A stretch of 35,345 bases of DNA from an uncultured Lachnospiraceae bacterium (GTDB taxonomy: Bacteria > Bacillota > Clostridia > Lachnospirales > Lachnospiraceae), in NCBI GenBank assembly GCA_949132985.1, contig CASCGD010000021.1, positions 1 to 35,345 of the forward strand, read 5' to 3'. The first letter of the stretch is position 1. Every line of letters begins with the position of its first letter. Below are positions 16,814-24,861 of the stretch, piece after piece. A model generated the notes under the pieces. It had not been told where the DNA came from and made no database searches. It was given only the letters and a program-made list of their open reading frames with translations. A program made the translations under genes and the position numbers.

Positions 16814-19033
16814 ATGGCAAACATGGAATTGCTCGCCCCGGCAGGCTCGCCCGAAACGCTTCGGGCAGTACTGGCAGCGGGGGCAGATGCGGTGTATGTG
16901 GGCGGCGCGCAGTTCGGGGCGCGCGCCTTTGCGAAAAATTTCACAGAGGAAGAGCTGCTGGAGGCAATCGATTACACACATCTTTGCGGGAAGCGGATTC
17001 ATCTGACGGTGAATACGCTGCTCAAAAACCGGGAAATAGAGGAGCAGCTCTACGAATATTTTTTGCCGTGCTATGAGCAGGGTGTGGATGCAGTCATCGT
17101 GCAGGACGCGGGGGTCTTTTCATTTATTCGGCAGCATTTTCCGGGGGTGGACCTGCATGTCAGCACGCAGGCCACGATCACCGGGGCGGACGGCGCCCGG
17201 TTCTGGAAGGATGCAGGCGCACAACGGATCGTGGTGGCCAGGGAGCTTTCGCTTGATGAGATCCGGCATATTCACGAGCACGTGGACATAGAGCTGGAGT
17301 GCTTCGCCCACGGAGCGCTCTGCTACTCGTATTCGGGGCAGTGTCTGTTCAGCAGTATGCTCGGTGGAAGAAGCGGGAACCGCGGGCGCTGCGCACAGCC
17401 CTGCCGCCTGGCCTACGAAACCGCGGAAGCTACAGGGACAGCCGCGGGGGTTTCCGGGAGCCGTACAAAAAAGCCGGCGGGGGAGATGTACCCGCTGAGC
17501 TTAAAGGATCTGTGTGCGATTGACCTGCTGCCGGAGCTGCTCTCGGCAGGCGTATCCTCTCTCAAAATTGAGGGACGCATGAAACAGGCCGCATACGCGG
17601 CAGGCGTGACGGAAATTTATCGGAAGTATCTCGACCTTCTGGAAGCCGAGGGCGAAATAAATGGTACAGTTGCAGAATCGGACCGGAAGCGGCTGCTTGC
17701 ACTCGGGAACCGGGACGGCTTTACAGACGGATATCTGCGGGGTGAGACGGGCAGGAACATGATCAGTATAAGCTCCCCGAAGCATACGGCGGACGGGAGC
17801 GGATGGGTGCCTTTAAAAGCGCCGGAACGCCATATTTGCGGGAGCTTTTTTGGTGCTGTGGGGGAAGCGCTCACACTGCGGCTGACGGATAAAAAGAGCG
17901 GGCATTCGGTCACGGTGACAGGTGGAGAGGCATCTGCGGCGCTGCGTGCGCCTGCAAAGGCGGCGGACGTGGAGCATGTGCTGCGTCAGACAGGCGGGAC
18001 AGATTTTGTCATGGATGAGCTGGCGCTCCACTTAGGGGGGCATTGCTTTATTCCAAAGCAGTTTTTGAAGGCGCTGCGGCGTGAGGCGTCGGCGGCGCTG
18101 CGCCGGGAGCTGCTGCGCGGCTGCAGGCGTGACGGTCAGGCACTTCAACCGGAATACATTGCGCCGGTTCCGTCGTTAAAAAGAACAGAAGCAGCGGACT
18201 GGAAAAATGTGTTTGCGGTCTGTGATACACCGCAGCAGTTTTACGCCTGTGTAAAACGTGATTTTATCGGGACGGTGGCGCTGGCGCTCCACAGCTTTGA
18301 GAAACGGGAGCTTGCCGGGGCGCTGGAAGATTACGCACAGGTCTGCAGCAGATGCGGCAAGAGGTTTGTCCCTGCGCTTCCGGCAGTTTTGCGCGAGGAA
18401 ACGGTTTATGCCTATGAGGCATGTTGGGACGGTATGAAAAAGCTGCAGGAAAGCGGACAGATAGCAGGATTTCTTGCAAAAAATTACGACGCGCTCGGCT
18501 TTTTGAGGCGGATGGGGGCGGAGCATGTGATGCTGGATAGCTCTTTGTACACTTTCTCGGGCCATGCGGATGCATTTTTTCGGGAGATGGGCTATGAGTG
18601 CCGGACGCTGCCGCTGGAGTTGAATGCGAAGGAGCTGCGCTTTCGCGCGGATGCGGGCAGTATGCTGACGGTTTACGGGCACGCGCCCTTTATGGTGAGC
18701 GCGCAGTGCGTGAATAAAACCATATCCGGCTGTGATCGAAGCGCAAAGCTGGTTTATTTAAGCGACCGCCGCAAAAAGCGCCTCCCGGTGAAAAATTATT
18801 GCGGCGTCTGCTGTAATATCATTTACAATGCCGTGCCGACGGTGCTTTTTGACGGGCCGGTGCGCGCGGATGTGGAAAAAATAGCGCCGTCAATGCTTCG
18901 CATGGATTTTACGGTGGAGGATGAAGCGGCGGTGAACGCTGTGCTGGACGCATATGAGTCCTGTGCCCTGGACGGGGGAGGGACTTTTCCCGGTGAGATG
19001 ACCCGGGGGCATTTCAGGCGGGGCGTGGAGTAA
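16814..19033 (+). CDS. U32 family protein with Fe-S cysteines (RlhA/UbiU-like, with DUF3656)
   Basis: A 739-residue member of the U32 group, annotated as peptidases but now known in several cases to be Fe-S-dependent RNA or ubiquinone hydroxylases. The N-terminal TIM-barrel opens with ELLAPAGSPETLRAVLAAGADAVYVGG. Four cysteines at 170, 177, 193 and 234 match the spacing of the 4Fe-4S ligands in E. coli UbiU and RlhA, inside the family signature LECFAHGALCYSYSGQC and GGRSGNRGRCAQPCR. The length and C-terminal portion fit the two-domain DUF3656 class to which RlhA (23S rRNA C2501 hydroxylation) belongs. An rRNA or tRNA hydroxylase role is the best guess. It starts 75 nt after zapA. Confidence 0.9.
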   Translation: MANMELLAPAGSPETLRAVLAAGADAVYVGGAQFGARAFAKNFTEEELLEAIDYTHLCGKRIHLTVNTLLKNREIEEQLYEYFLPCYEQGVDAVIVQDAGVFSFIRQHFPGVDLHVSTQATITGADGARFWKDAGAQRIVVARELSLDEIRHIHEHVDIELECFAHGALCYSYSGQCLFSSMLGGRSGNRGRCAQPCRLAYETAEATGTAAGVSGSRTKKPAGEMYPLSLKDLCAIDLLPELLSAGVSSLKIEGRMKQAAYAAGVTEIYRKYLDLLEAEGEINGTVAESDRKRLLALGNRDGFTDGYLRGETGRNMISISSPKHTADGSGWVPLKAPERHICGSFFGAVGEALTLRLTDKKSGHSVTVTGGEASAALRAPAKAADVEHVLRQTGGTDFVMDELALHLGGHCFIPKQFLKALRREASAALRRELLRGCRRDGQALQPEYIAPVPSLKRTEAADWKNVFAVCDTPQQFYACVKRDFIGTVALALHSFEKRELAGALEDYAQVCSRCGKRFVPALPAVLREETVYAYEACWDGMKKLQESGQIAGFLAKNYDALGFLRRMGAEHVMLDSSLYTFSGHADAFFREMGYECRTLPLELNAKELRFRADAGSMLTVYGHAPFMVSAQCVNKTISGCDRSAKLVYLSDRRKKRLPVKNYCGVCCNIIYNAVPTVLFDGPVRADVEKIAPSMLRMDFTVEDEAAVNAVLDAYESCALDGGGTFPGEMTRGHFRRGVE

Positions 19034-19056
19034 GGACCCAAAAGGAAGAACGTTTT

Positions 19057-20424
19057 ATGGTTACAATTATTACCGAAGTATCAAAATATCTCATGATGAT
19101 TCTGTTTGCATGCTACACCTACGACTGTTTTTCAGTGCTGCAAAAAGCAGATGATAAAAAGCGGCAGAAACGCATTTTCCGCAGACAGCAGATGTTTTTG
19201 TTCCTGATCCATCTGGATGCATATCTGGTGATTTTTGCGGTAAAAGAGGATATAAAGGTGCTGGCTTTCTTTGCGGTGCAGGTGCTGCTCATCTGTGTGA
19301 TTCAGCTGATCTACCGCTTTTTGTACAAAAAGGCATCGCGGCTCGTGACGAACAATCTGTGTATGCTGCTTGTCATCAGTTTTATTATACTGGAGCGGCT
19401 GAACGAGGCGAAGGCTATCCGGCAGTTCTCACTGGCGGTGGTTGCGGCAGTGATCACACTGGTGGTGCCGTTTTTGATTCACCGCATTCATTTTCTGCAT
19501 AAGCTGCCTTATCTGTATGCGGCATTGGGAATCGGACTGCTGGCGGTGGTTGCAGTGGCAGGAAAGACAGACTACGGCGCAAAGCTCGCCTTTCAGTTTG
19601 GCGCGGTCAGCTTACAGCCGTCTGAGTTTATCAAGATTTTGTTCGTCTTTTTTGTTGCGTCGATGTTTTATCATTCTACGGAGCTAAAGCAGATTGTGAT
19701 CACGACCGCTGTCGCGGCGGCGCATGTGCTCGTGCTGGTTGTTTCAAAGGATCTGGGAAGCGCGCTCATTTTTTTTGTAACGTATCTGATGATGCTCTAT
19801 GTCGCCGCAAAAAGCCCACTTTGGCTGGGACTTGGGGCAGGCGCGGGAGCGGCGGCATCGATTGTGGGCTATAAGCTGTTTGGCCATGTGCGGGAGCGGG
19901 TCGTGGCGTGGAAGGACCCGCTCTCCGTCATCGACGACGAGGGCTATCAGGTGTGCCATTCTCTGTTTGCCATCGGAACCGGAGGCTGGTTTGGCCTTGG
20001 GCTGTTTCAGGGAATGCCGAACAAGATACCGGTGGTGGACGAGGATTTCATATTTGCGGCAATCTCCGAGGAGATGGGCATCGTGTTTGCAATCTGCCTG
20101 ATTTTGGTATGCGCCAGCTGCTATCTTATGTTTTTAAATATCGCGATGCAGATTCACAATCAGTTTTATAAGCTGACTGCGCTTGGACTGGGGACGGTGT
20201 ACGGCTTTCAGGTGTTTCTCACGATCGGCGGGGTGATCAAATTTATCCCCTCTACCGGCGTGACACTGCCCCTTGTGAGCTACGGAGGAAGTTCGCTGCT
20301 TTCAACGTTTATCATATTTGCAGTGATTCAGGGCTTATATATCATCAGGGAGGACGAGGTATTTGATGAAAAAAGGAACAGCCGCAGAGGAAAACAGGCG
20401 GATCAAAAAGTTGCGAAGGGATAA
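19057..20424 (+). CDS. FtsW/RodA/SpoVE-family SEDS glycosyltransferase
   Basis: Polytopic membrane enzyme that polymerises lipid II into glycan strands with a partner class B PBP. The 455 residues have about ten to twelve hydrophobic spans. Family motifs are LQPSEFIKILFVFF, VSKDLGSALIFFVTYL, WKDPLS, GYQVCHSLFAIGTGGWFGLGLFQG, EDFIFAAISEEMG and the final GVTLPLVSYGGSSLLSTF. The N-terminal extra spans are longer than in E. coli FtsW. Its end overlaps the PBP gene by 59 nt, so the pair is almost surely a cognate SEDS-PBP unit. Division, elongation or spore cortex use cannot be decided. Confidence 0.93.
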   Translation: MVTIITEVSKYLMMILFACYTYDCFSVLQKADDKKRQKRIFRRQQMFLFLIHLDAYLVIFAVKEDIKVLAFFAVQVLLICVIQLIYRFLYKKASRLVTNNLCMLLVISFIILERLNEAKAIRQFSLAVVAAVITLVVPFLIHRIHFLHKLPYLYAALGIGLLAVVAVAGKTDYGAKLAFQFGAVSLQPSEFIKILFVFFVASMFYHSTELKQIVITTAVAAAHVLVLVVSKDLGSALIFFVTYLMMLYVAAKSPLWLGLGAGAGAAASIVGYKLFGHVRERVVAWKDPLSVIDDEGYQVCHSLFAIGTGGWFGLGLFQGMPNKIPVVDEDFIFAAISEEMGIVFAICLILVCASCYLMFLNIAMQIHNQFYKLTALGLGTVYGFQVFLTIGGVIKFIPSTGVTLPLVSYGGSSLLSTFIIFAVIQGLYIIREDEVFDEKRNSRRGKQADQKVAKG

Positions 20425-21826
20425 AAATAAAGAGTTTGCGGGTATTGCCTACGGCTTTATTGCACTATTTCTGGCAATGATCGGCTATCTTGCCTGGTTT
20501 CAGACTGCGCGCAGTGAGGCATTTATCAACAACCCCTACAACTCAAGGCTAGATCATTTCGCAGAGCGTATCGTGCGGGGCGATATCACTGCGGACGACG
20601 GGACCATTCTGGCGTCCACAAAGGTGGCGGAGGACGGGACGGAGACGCGGGTCTATCCCCGGGGCCGGACATATGCCCACGTGGTCGGCTACTCGGACAA
20701 CGGAAAGACAGGGCTTGAGGCCAGCTATAATTTTGAGCTTCTGCGCTCCCACACGTTTCTTCTGGAGCGGGTGGTCAGCGAGATTGAGGGCAGGAAAAAC
20801 GAGGGCGATACGCTGGTTACGACGCTGGATGATGCGCTGCAGCAGACAGCCTATGAAGCTTTGGGAAGCAGAAAGGGTGCCGTCGTGGTTTTAGAGCCGG
20901 ACACCGGGAAAATCCGGGCCATGGTCTCAAAGCCGGATTTTGATCCGAATACGATTGTGACGGACTGGGATGCAATTCTTGCAGACGACGAGGAAGCTTC
21001 TGTACTTTTGAACCGGGCAAGCCAGGGCCTGTATCCCCCGGGTTCCACCTTTAAACTGGTGACGGCGCTGGAATACATCCGGGAGCATCCGAAAAAATAT
21101 AAAAATTACAGCTATACCTGCAGCGGTAGCATTACAAACGATCATTATACCTTGCATTGCTTCGGAAATTCCGTGCACGGCGAGGTGGATCTGGAAAAAT
21201 CACTTGCGAAATCCTGCAACAGCTCTTTTGCCAATATGGGGCTGTCCCTGAATATCAAAAACTTTGCGGATACGTGTGAGGATTTGCTTTTTAACAGAGA
21301 TCTTCCCATTGATTTTGCCGGAAGCGGGAGCCGCTTTTCACTGACGGGGGAATCCGGGGAGAGCGAGGTCATGGCCACTGCCATCGGTCAGGGAAAGACG
21401 CTTGTGAGTCCCCTTCACATGGCGCTGATCGTCTGCGCTATCCAGAATGATGGCGTTCTCATGCGCCCGTATCTTGCACAGCGCCTGGAAAATGCAGATG
21501 GCGGAAGGGTGGAGCAGTACGAGCCGTCGGCTTATGGGCGGCTTATGACCGAAAAAGAGGCAAAAATTTTGCGCCGCTACATGAAAAATGTCGTCACGGA
21601 CGGTACGGCTTCGGCGCTGCAGAGCGATTCCTATGTAGCTGCGGGAAAGACCGGTTCCGCGGAGTTTGGGAACGTAAAGGGCAGGAGCCATGCATGGTTT
21701 GTGGGCTACGCCAACGCAAAGGGCAAGCATCCGATTGCAATTGCGGTCATCGTGGAGGATGCGGGCAGCGGAAGCACGGTTGGCGTACCGATTGCAAAGT
21801 CTGTGTTTGACACCTACTTTAAATAA
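20366..21826 (+). CDS. Class B penicillin-binding protein (PbpA-like transpeptidase)
   Basis: D,D-transpeptidase that cross-links peptidoglycan and partners the preceding SEDS protein. From the ATG at 20366 it has 486 residues: a basic cytoplasmic tail, one membrane span (about 25-47), a short non-catalytic module, and the transpeptidase domain. Active-site motifs are STFK (227-230, in YPPGSTFKLV), SCN (283-285) and KTG (428-430, in AAGKTGSAEF). It lacks the long PASTA and dimerisation regions of FtsI/Pbp2x types, resembling the short PbpA of actinobacteria. The ribosome site (GGGAGG and GAGGT) lies inside the end of the upstream gene. Confidence 0.94.
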   Translation: MKKGTAAEENRRIKKLRRDKNKEFAGIAYGFIALFLAMIGYLAWFQTARSEAFINNPYNSRLDHFAERIVRGDITADDGTILASTKVAEDGTETRVYPRGRTYAHVVGYSDNGKTGLEASYNFELLRSHTFLLERVVSEIEGRKNEGDTLVTTLDDALQQTAYEALGSRKGAVVVLEPDTGKIRAMVSKPDFDPNTIVTDWDAILADDEEASVLLNRASQGLYPPGSTFKLVTALEYIREHPKKYKNYSYTCSGSITNDHYTLHCFGNSVHGEVDLEKSLAKSCNSSFANMGLSLNIKNFADTCEDLLFNRDLPIDFAGSGSRFSLTGESGESEVMATAIGQGKTLVSPLHMALIVCAIQNDGVLMRPYLAQRLENADGGRVEQYEPSAYGRLMTEKEAKILRRYMKNVVTDGTASALQSDSYVAAGKTGSAEFGNVKGRSHAWFVGYANAKGKHPIAIAVIVEDAGSGSTVGVPIAKSVFDTYFK

Positions 21827-21835
21827 GAGTATACT
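21807..21835 (+). promoter_or_regulatory. Promoter of the Nudix-GerW operon
   Basis: TTGACA (21807-21812) is perfect and TATACT (21830-21835) matches five of six, with an ideal 17-nt spacer. The -35 lies inside the last codons of the PBP gene, and the start codon of the Nudix gene is about 36 nt past the predicted transcription start. Confidence 0.7.
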
Positions 21836-21877
21836 GATTTAGAATCATATTTTTTAACCACATCTGGAGGGATTGCA

Positions 21878-22330
21878 ATGATCGAGGCAACAAGTTGTGG
21901 TGGTGTGGTAATATTTCGTGGAAAGATACTATTACTCTACAAAAATTATCGAAATAAATACGAGGGATGGGTGCTCCCCAAGGGAACCGTTGAGACCGGG
22001 GAAGAGTACAAGGAAACCGCAGCCCGCGAGGTAAAGGAGGAGGCGGGTGTCGAGGCTTCCATTATAAAATATGTAGGTAAGAGTCAGTATACTTTTAACG
22101 TTCCCGAGGATGTTGTGCAAAAGGAAGTGCATTGGTATCTGATGATGGGCGACAGCTATTACAGCAAGCCACAACGCGAGGAATTTTTCGTGGATTCCGG
22201 TTATTACAAATATCACGAAGCGTATCATCTGTTGAAGTTTTCCAATGAAAAACAGATTTTAGAGAAGGCATACAATGAGTATCTGGATTTAAAAAAAAGT
22301 AATCTATGGGGCAGCCGTAAGTATTGGTAA
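21878..22330 (+). CDS. Nudix hydrolase
   Basis: Hydrolase of nucleoside diphosphate-linked compounds, 150 residues. The Nudix box is exact: Gly36, five residues, Glu42, seven residues, then REVKEEAG (50-57), giving all metal-binding glutamates. The N-terminal strand SCGGVVIFRGKILLLYKN and WVLPKGTVETGE fit the Ap4A/ADP-ribose-type subgroups, but the substrate cannot be assigned. The ribosome site is GGAGGG before the ATG. It is the first gene of an operon that ends with a sporulation gene. Confidence 0.93.
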   Translation: MIEATSCGGVVIFRGKILLLYKNYRNKYEGWVLPKGTVETGEEYKETAAREVKEEAGVEASIIKYVGKSQYTFNVPEDVVQKEVHWYLMMGDSYYSKPQREEFFVDSGYYKYHEAYHLLKFSNEKQILEKAYNEYLDLKKSNLWGSRKYW

Positions 22331-22351
22331 TGTGAATATTGAGGATAATAT

Positions 22352-22699
22352 ATGGTATGGTACGATGATTTATTTGTCGGGGAGAGCATCCGCCCCCGCA
22401 GACAAAAGAGAATTATCCGAAAAGTAAAAAAGCGCAGTATTTTTAATGCGGCGTATCTATTGACGCTCTCCGCAAATCCGCAGGACCTGATCGACATTAT
22501 ACACACGCAGGTCGTCAGACAGCGCTATTATCCGAAAAAAGGTCTGGTGGTCATCGGGCTGGCGGGGAATTATGAGGAAGCGCTGCAGCTTGCAGCGGAG
22601 ATTCTGGTGAGCCTGTATACGGTTCAGGGGAATTTTGGGCTGCGTGAATTCCTGAAAAGGAACTGGCATAACAGCAGAGAGGACGGGCTGCTATGTTAG
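22352..22699 (+). CDS. Conserved-looking unknown protein, 115 residues
   Basis: I do not recognise a named family. The protein is basic at the N-terminus (RPRRQKRIIRKVKKR) and then a compact alpha/beta domain: FNAAYLLTLSANPQDLIDIIHTQ, YPKKGLVVIGLAGNYEEALQLAAEIL, ending in a Cys. No signal peptide or membrane span is seen. GAGGA at 22341-22345 leads the ATG, and the stop overlaps the next ATG by 7 nt, so it is coupled to the DUF2953 gene. Context suggests involvement with sporulation or the envelope, by inference only. Confidence 0.75.
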   Translation: MVWYDDLFVGESIRPRRQKRIIRKVKKRSIFNAAYLLTLSANPQDLIDIIHTQVVRQRYYPKKGLVVIGLAGNYEEALQLAAEILVSLYTVQGNFGLREFLKRNWHNSREDGLLC

Positions 22700-23670
22700 G
22701 GATATTGCTATTGATTTTAAAAATCATCGGACTGGTGCTGCTTGGCATGGTATGTCTGCTGCTGGCATTGTTTTTGCTGGTGTTGTTTATCCCGGTGCCC
22801 TACCGCCTGCAGGTGGAATTTGGGGATCGCTTCACCTGGCGGCTGCGGGTGTTTGGGATACAGGTATTTCCGAAAAAGGAGAAGGCGGGCAGGAAAAGGC
22901 GCAGGCAAAAAAGGATAAAAGCCAAAACGGATGCGCCGCCGGGGGAGGGTGATGCACACAAGCTCCCCGACACAGAACAGCTGCCGGTCCGGCAGGAAGA
23001 TTCTGAGGTGAAATACGACGGAGAACTGCAGGAAGATTCCGGGGTGGAACACTCCGGGAAAACGAAGGAAGACTCCCGCGGGAATGAAACATCCGGCAAG
23101 GAAAAAGCGGAAAAGCGCGGCGCAAAGCAGCTTGGAAAAAAGGGATTTAAAAAGAGTCCATCTAAGGGCAGGAAATCCGAGACAAAAAAAACGGATAAAA
23201 GGAAATGGAAAGACCGGAAATTTGGAAGAGGAAAACCGGGGAAAAAGAAAACGGATAAAGATAAACGTAAAAAAAAGAGCCTGGATCTTGAAATGCTGCG
23301 CGCAAAGTGGGAGCTTTTTCGCACAGAGTTTAAAGACGAGGGCAACAGACGTGCCGTCGGCCATGGTTTTTCGGAGGTTGCGTATATTTTGCGGCATTTC
23401 GGTCCGCGCAGGGTGAAGGCGGATCTGATCTATTCACTTGCAGATCCGGCGAACACCGGCTATGCGGCCGCCGCTCTAAGTCTTTGCCCGGTCGTATACA
23501 AAAAGGGTTGTGGGATTACCCCGGATTTTGAATCAGAAAAGCTCTACGCGAAGGGCTGGATGGATGCGAGCGGACATGTCCGCCTGATTCATCCTGTGTG
23601 CAGCGGCCTGCGGCTGCTCATCGATAAGGACATACGTGCGATCATTAAGAAAGTGAGAAAGCTAAAATAA
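22693..23670 (+). CDS. DUF2953 membrane protein (YtfI-like) with long charged linker
   Basis: A 325-residue protein with one N-terminal membrane span (about 5-34), a short DUF2953 beginning (PVPYRLQVEFGDRFTWRLRVFG), a highly charged Lys/Glu-rich linker (about 61-197), and the DUF2953 C-terminal domain (about 225-325, with DLIYSLADPANTGYAAAALSL and GITPDFE). The linker is far longer than needed and contains imperfect EDS-x-V repeats near 100-130. In Bacillus subtilis ytfI (DUF2953) precedes ytfJ/gerW, the same order as here, so a spore-related role is plausible though unproven. Confidence 0.85.
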   Translation: MLGILLLILKIIGLVLLGMVCLLLALFLLVLFIPVPYRLQVEFGDRFTWRLRVFGIQVFPKKEKAGRKRRRQKRIKAKTDAPPGEGDAHKLPDTEQLPVRQEDSEVKYDGELQEDSGVEHSGKTKEDSRGNETSGKEKAEKRGAKQLGKKGFKKSPSKGRKSETKKTDKRKWKDRKFGRGKPGKKKTDKDKRKKKSLDLEMLRAKWELFRTEFKDEGNRRAVGHGFSEVAYILRHFGPRRVKADLIYSLADPANTGYAAAALSLCPVVYKKGCGITPDFESEKLYAKGWMDASGHVRLIHPVCSGLRLLIDKDIRAIIKKVRKLK

Positions 23671-23691
23671 TAATATCAGGAGGTTTGTATC

Positions 23692-24114
23692 ATGGGAGAA
23701 AACAATAATTTTCGTTCTACCGTAGAATCATTGTTCAAGGGGATGGACAGCTTCATTTCCTCAAAGACGGTGGTCGGTGACGCCATTCACATCGGCGAGA
23801 CGATCATCCTGCCGCTGGTGGACGTGAGCTTTGGCGTGGGCGCAGGGGCGTTTTCGAAAGAGAAATTCAACAATGCGGGCGGCGCCCTTGGCGGACGCAT
23901 CCAGCCCTCGGCGGTGCTTGTCATTCAGAACGGCTCCACCCGTCTGGTCAACGTGAAGAATCAGGACGGCATCACAAAGGTTTTGGACATGGTTCCCGAT
24001 TTTGTGGACAAATTTACGAAGAAGGATACCTCAGAGGTGCGCCAGTCAGCAAAGGCGGAAGCGGGCAAGGAGCTGGGAGAAATGCTGGATGCCTCCGTAA
24101 ACAGAGAGTCTTAA
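23692..24114 (+). CDS. ytfJ: GerW/YtfJ family sporulation protein
   Basis: A 140-residue protein of the GerW (YtfJ) family, made in the forespore in Bacillus and needed for normal germination. Characteristic segments are STVESLFKGMDSFISSKTVVGDAIHIGETIILPLVDVSFGVGAG and GGALGGRIQPSAVLVIQNGSTRLVNVKN. AGGAGG lies before the ATG. It is the last gene of the Nudix operon, 21 nt after the DUF2953 gene, and is followed by an AT-rich hairpin. No dedicated forespore promoter was evident directly in front of it. Confidence 0.93.
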   Translation: MGENNNFRSTVESLFKGMDSFISSKTVVGDAIHIGETIILPLVDVSFGVGAGAFSKEKFNNAGGALGGRIQPSAVLVIQNGSTRLVNVKNQDGITKVLDMVPDFVDKFTKKDTSEVRQSAKAEAGKELGEMLDASVNRES

Positions 24115-24185
24115 ATTGCAGGCATCATTCATGCAGGGGTATGCGTGGTAAAATTTTTATAGTGAGAGTTTCTATTGCTGATCGG

Positions 24186-24220
24186 AAAGCATATATTATA
24201 TATAATAATATATGCTTTTT
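24186..24220 (+). terminator. Very AT-rich perfect hairpin, probable terminator after gerW
   Basis: AAGCATATATTAT (24187-24199) pairs perfectly with ATAATATATGCTT (24205-24217) around a 5-nt loop, and one more A-T pair extends it. Five Ts follow within 24216-24220. The stem is 14 bp but has only two G-C pairs, unusual for a terminator. It also lies just upstream of the ribosome site of the small membrane gene, so it could instead regulate that gene. Confidence 0.6.
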
Positions 24221-24243
24221 GTGCGTTTTTTCGGAGGTAAACC

Positions 24244-24384
24244 ATGCGAAGATTGATTGGATATTCCCTTGTCTGTATAGCACTTGGGCTTTTGATTTCA
24301 ATTTTTATCGAGAGTACTGTTATCCTCATGATCATCATTGCCGGGTTGCTTCTGATTGGATATCAGTTGTTTTGCTGTAAATAA
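24244..24384 (+). CDS. Small hydrophobic membrane protein, 46 residues
   Basis: A short frame with a perfect GGAGGT ribosome site 6 nt before the ATG. It encodes 46 residues: MRRLIGY, a hydrophobic stretch (about 8-22), a polar break IEST, a second hydrophobic stretch (about 26-39), and a GYQLFCCK end. That is two short membrane spans forming a hairpin, with a basic N-terminus and a Cys-Cys tail. I do not recognise a named family. It lies between gerW and a palindromic element, with its own hairpin upstream and terminator downstream. The overlapping 79-codon frame from 24141 has no ribosome site and an unnatural composition. Confidence 0.7.
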   Translation: MRRLIGYSLVCIALGLLISIFIESTVILMIIIAGLLLIGYQLFCCK

Positions 24385-24427
24385 ACCTGCGTGTGATCGG
24401 ACAGGGGAGGTTTTCTCCATGTTCGCT

Positions 24428-24478
24428 GCGCGGGGCACACGTTGCGTCAGCAACTAATTTCCCTATGTGCCCCTGCGC
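24428..24478. repeat. Nested palindromic element
   Basis: GCGC-GGGGCACA (24428-24439) pairs with TGTGCCCC-T-GCGC (24466-24478), 12 bp with one bulge. Inside it GTTGC-GTCA-GCAAC (24441-24454) forms a second perfect hairpin. No T-run follows and no gene fits. The nested design resembles a dispersed palindromic repeat or a structured RNA; only one copy is in the window. Confidence 0.5.
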
Positions 24479-24483
24479 ATAAA

Positions 24484-24511
24484 AAAAGAAGCTGAAATTT
24501 CAGCTTCTTTT
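24484..24511. terminator. Bidirectional terminator between small membrane gene and rpmB
   Basis: The 28 bases form a perfect palindrome: AAAAGAAGCTGAAA followed by its complement. GAAGCTG/CAGCTTC makes the stem, with A-runs on one side and T-runs on the other, so it can end rpmB transcripts on the minus strand and upstream transcripts on the plus strand. Confidence 0.8.
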
Positions 24512-24543
24512 GGCTTCACGGGAAACAGGTGATCTGCCTTGAT

Positions 24544-24729
24544 CTACGCACGCTCAACTTTTCCAGACTTTAAGCATCTGGTACATACATACTGTGTTCT
24601 GGTTCCTCCGTTTACTTTACAGCGAACAGACTTGATGTTGGACTTGAACATTCTGTTTGACCTTCTATGAGAATGGCTCACATTGTTTCCGAAATGAGCG
24701 CCTTTTCCACATACTGCACACTTTGCCAT
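24544..24729 (-). CDS. rpmB: 50S ribosomal protein L28 (bL28), zinc-ribbon form
   Basis: Ribosomal large-subunit protein, 61 residues. The start MAKCAVCGKGAHFGNNVSHSHRRSNRMFKSNI is the L28 signature. Two CxxC pairs (CAVC near the N-terminus and CTRC near the end) mark the zinc-binding form. The ATG at 24729 has a full AGGAGGT site 7 nt upstream. It is a single-gene unit with its own promoter and terminator, divergent from the Asp23 operon, a common arrangement in Clostridia and Bacilli. Confidence 0.97.
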   Translation of the reverse strand: MAKCAVCGKGAHFGNNVSHSHRRSNRMFKSNIKSVRCKVNGGTRTQYVCTRCLKSGKVERA

Positions 24730-24797
24730 GACTTGCACCTCCTTGTCTGGTTCAAAAGTAGTTCGAAAGTGATATCCTTCAAACTCATACTAGCATA

Positions 24798-24826
24798 TTT
24801 TATCAGATACAAATTTGTATTGCAAG
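24798..24826 (-). promoter_or_regulatory. Promoter of rpmB
   Basis: Minus-strand TTGCAA (24821-24826) and TAAAAT (24798-24803), 17 nt apart, four and five matches of six. It lies about 70 nt before the rpmB start. Confidence 0.5.
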
Positions 24827-24861
24827 GAGAAAATGAAAAAAATTGTAAAAAGAATAAATAT

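Noticed and set aside
22870-23290. Repetitive purine-rich DNA resembling a tandem or CRISPR-like array
   Set aside because: The repetition comes from Lys/Glu codons in the DUF2953 linker; there are no regular spacers or conserved repeat units.
24141-24380. 79-codon plus-strand frame
   Set aside because: It runs through the AT-rich hairpin and has no ribosome site; the 46-codon frame inside the same region has a perfect one and natural membrane composition.
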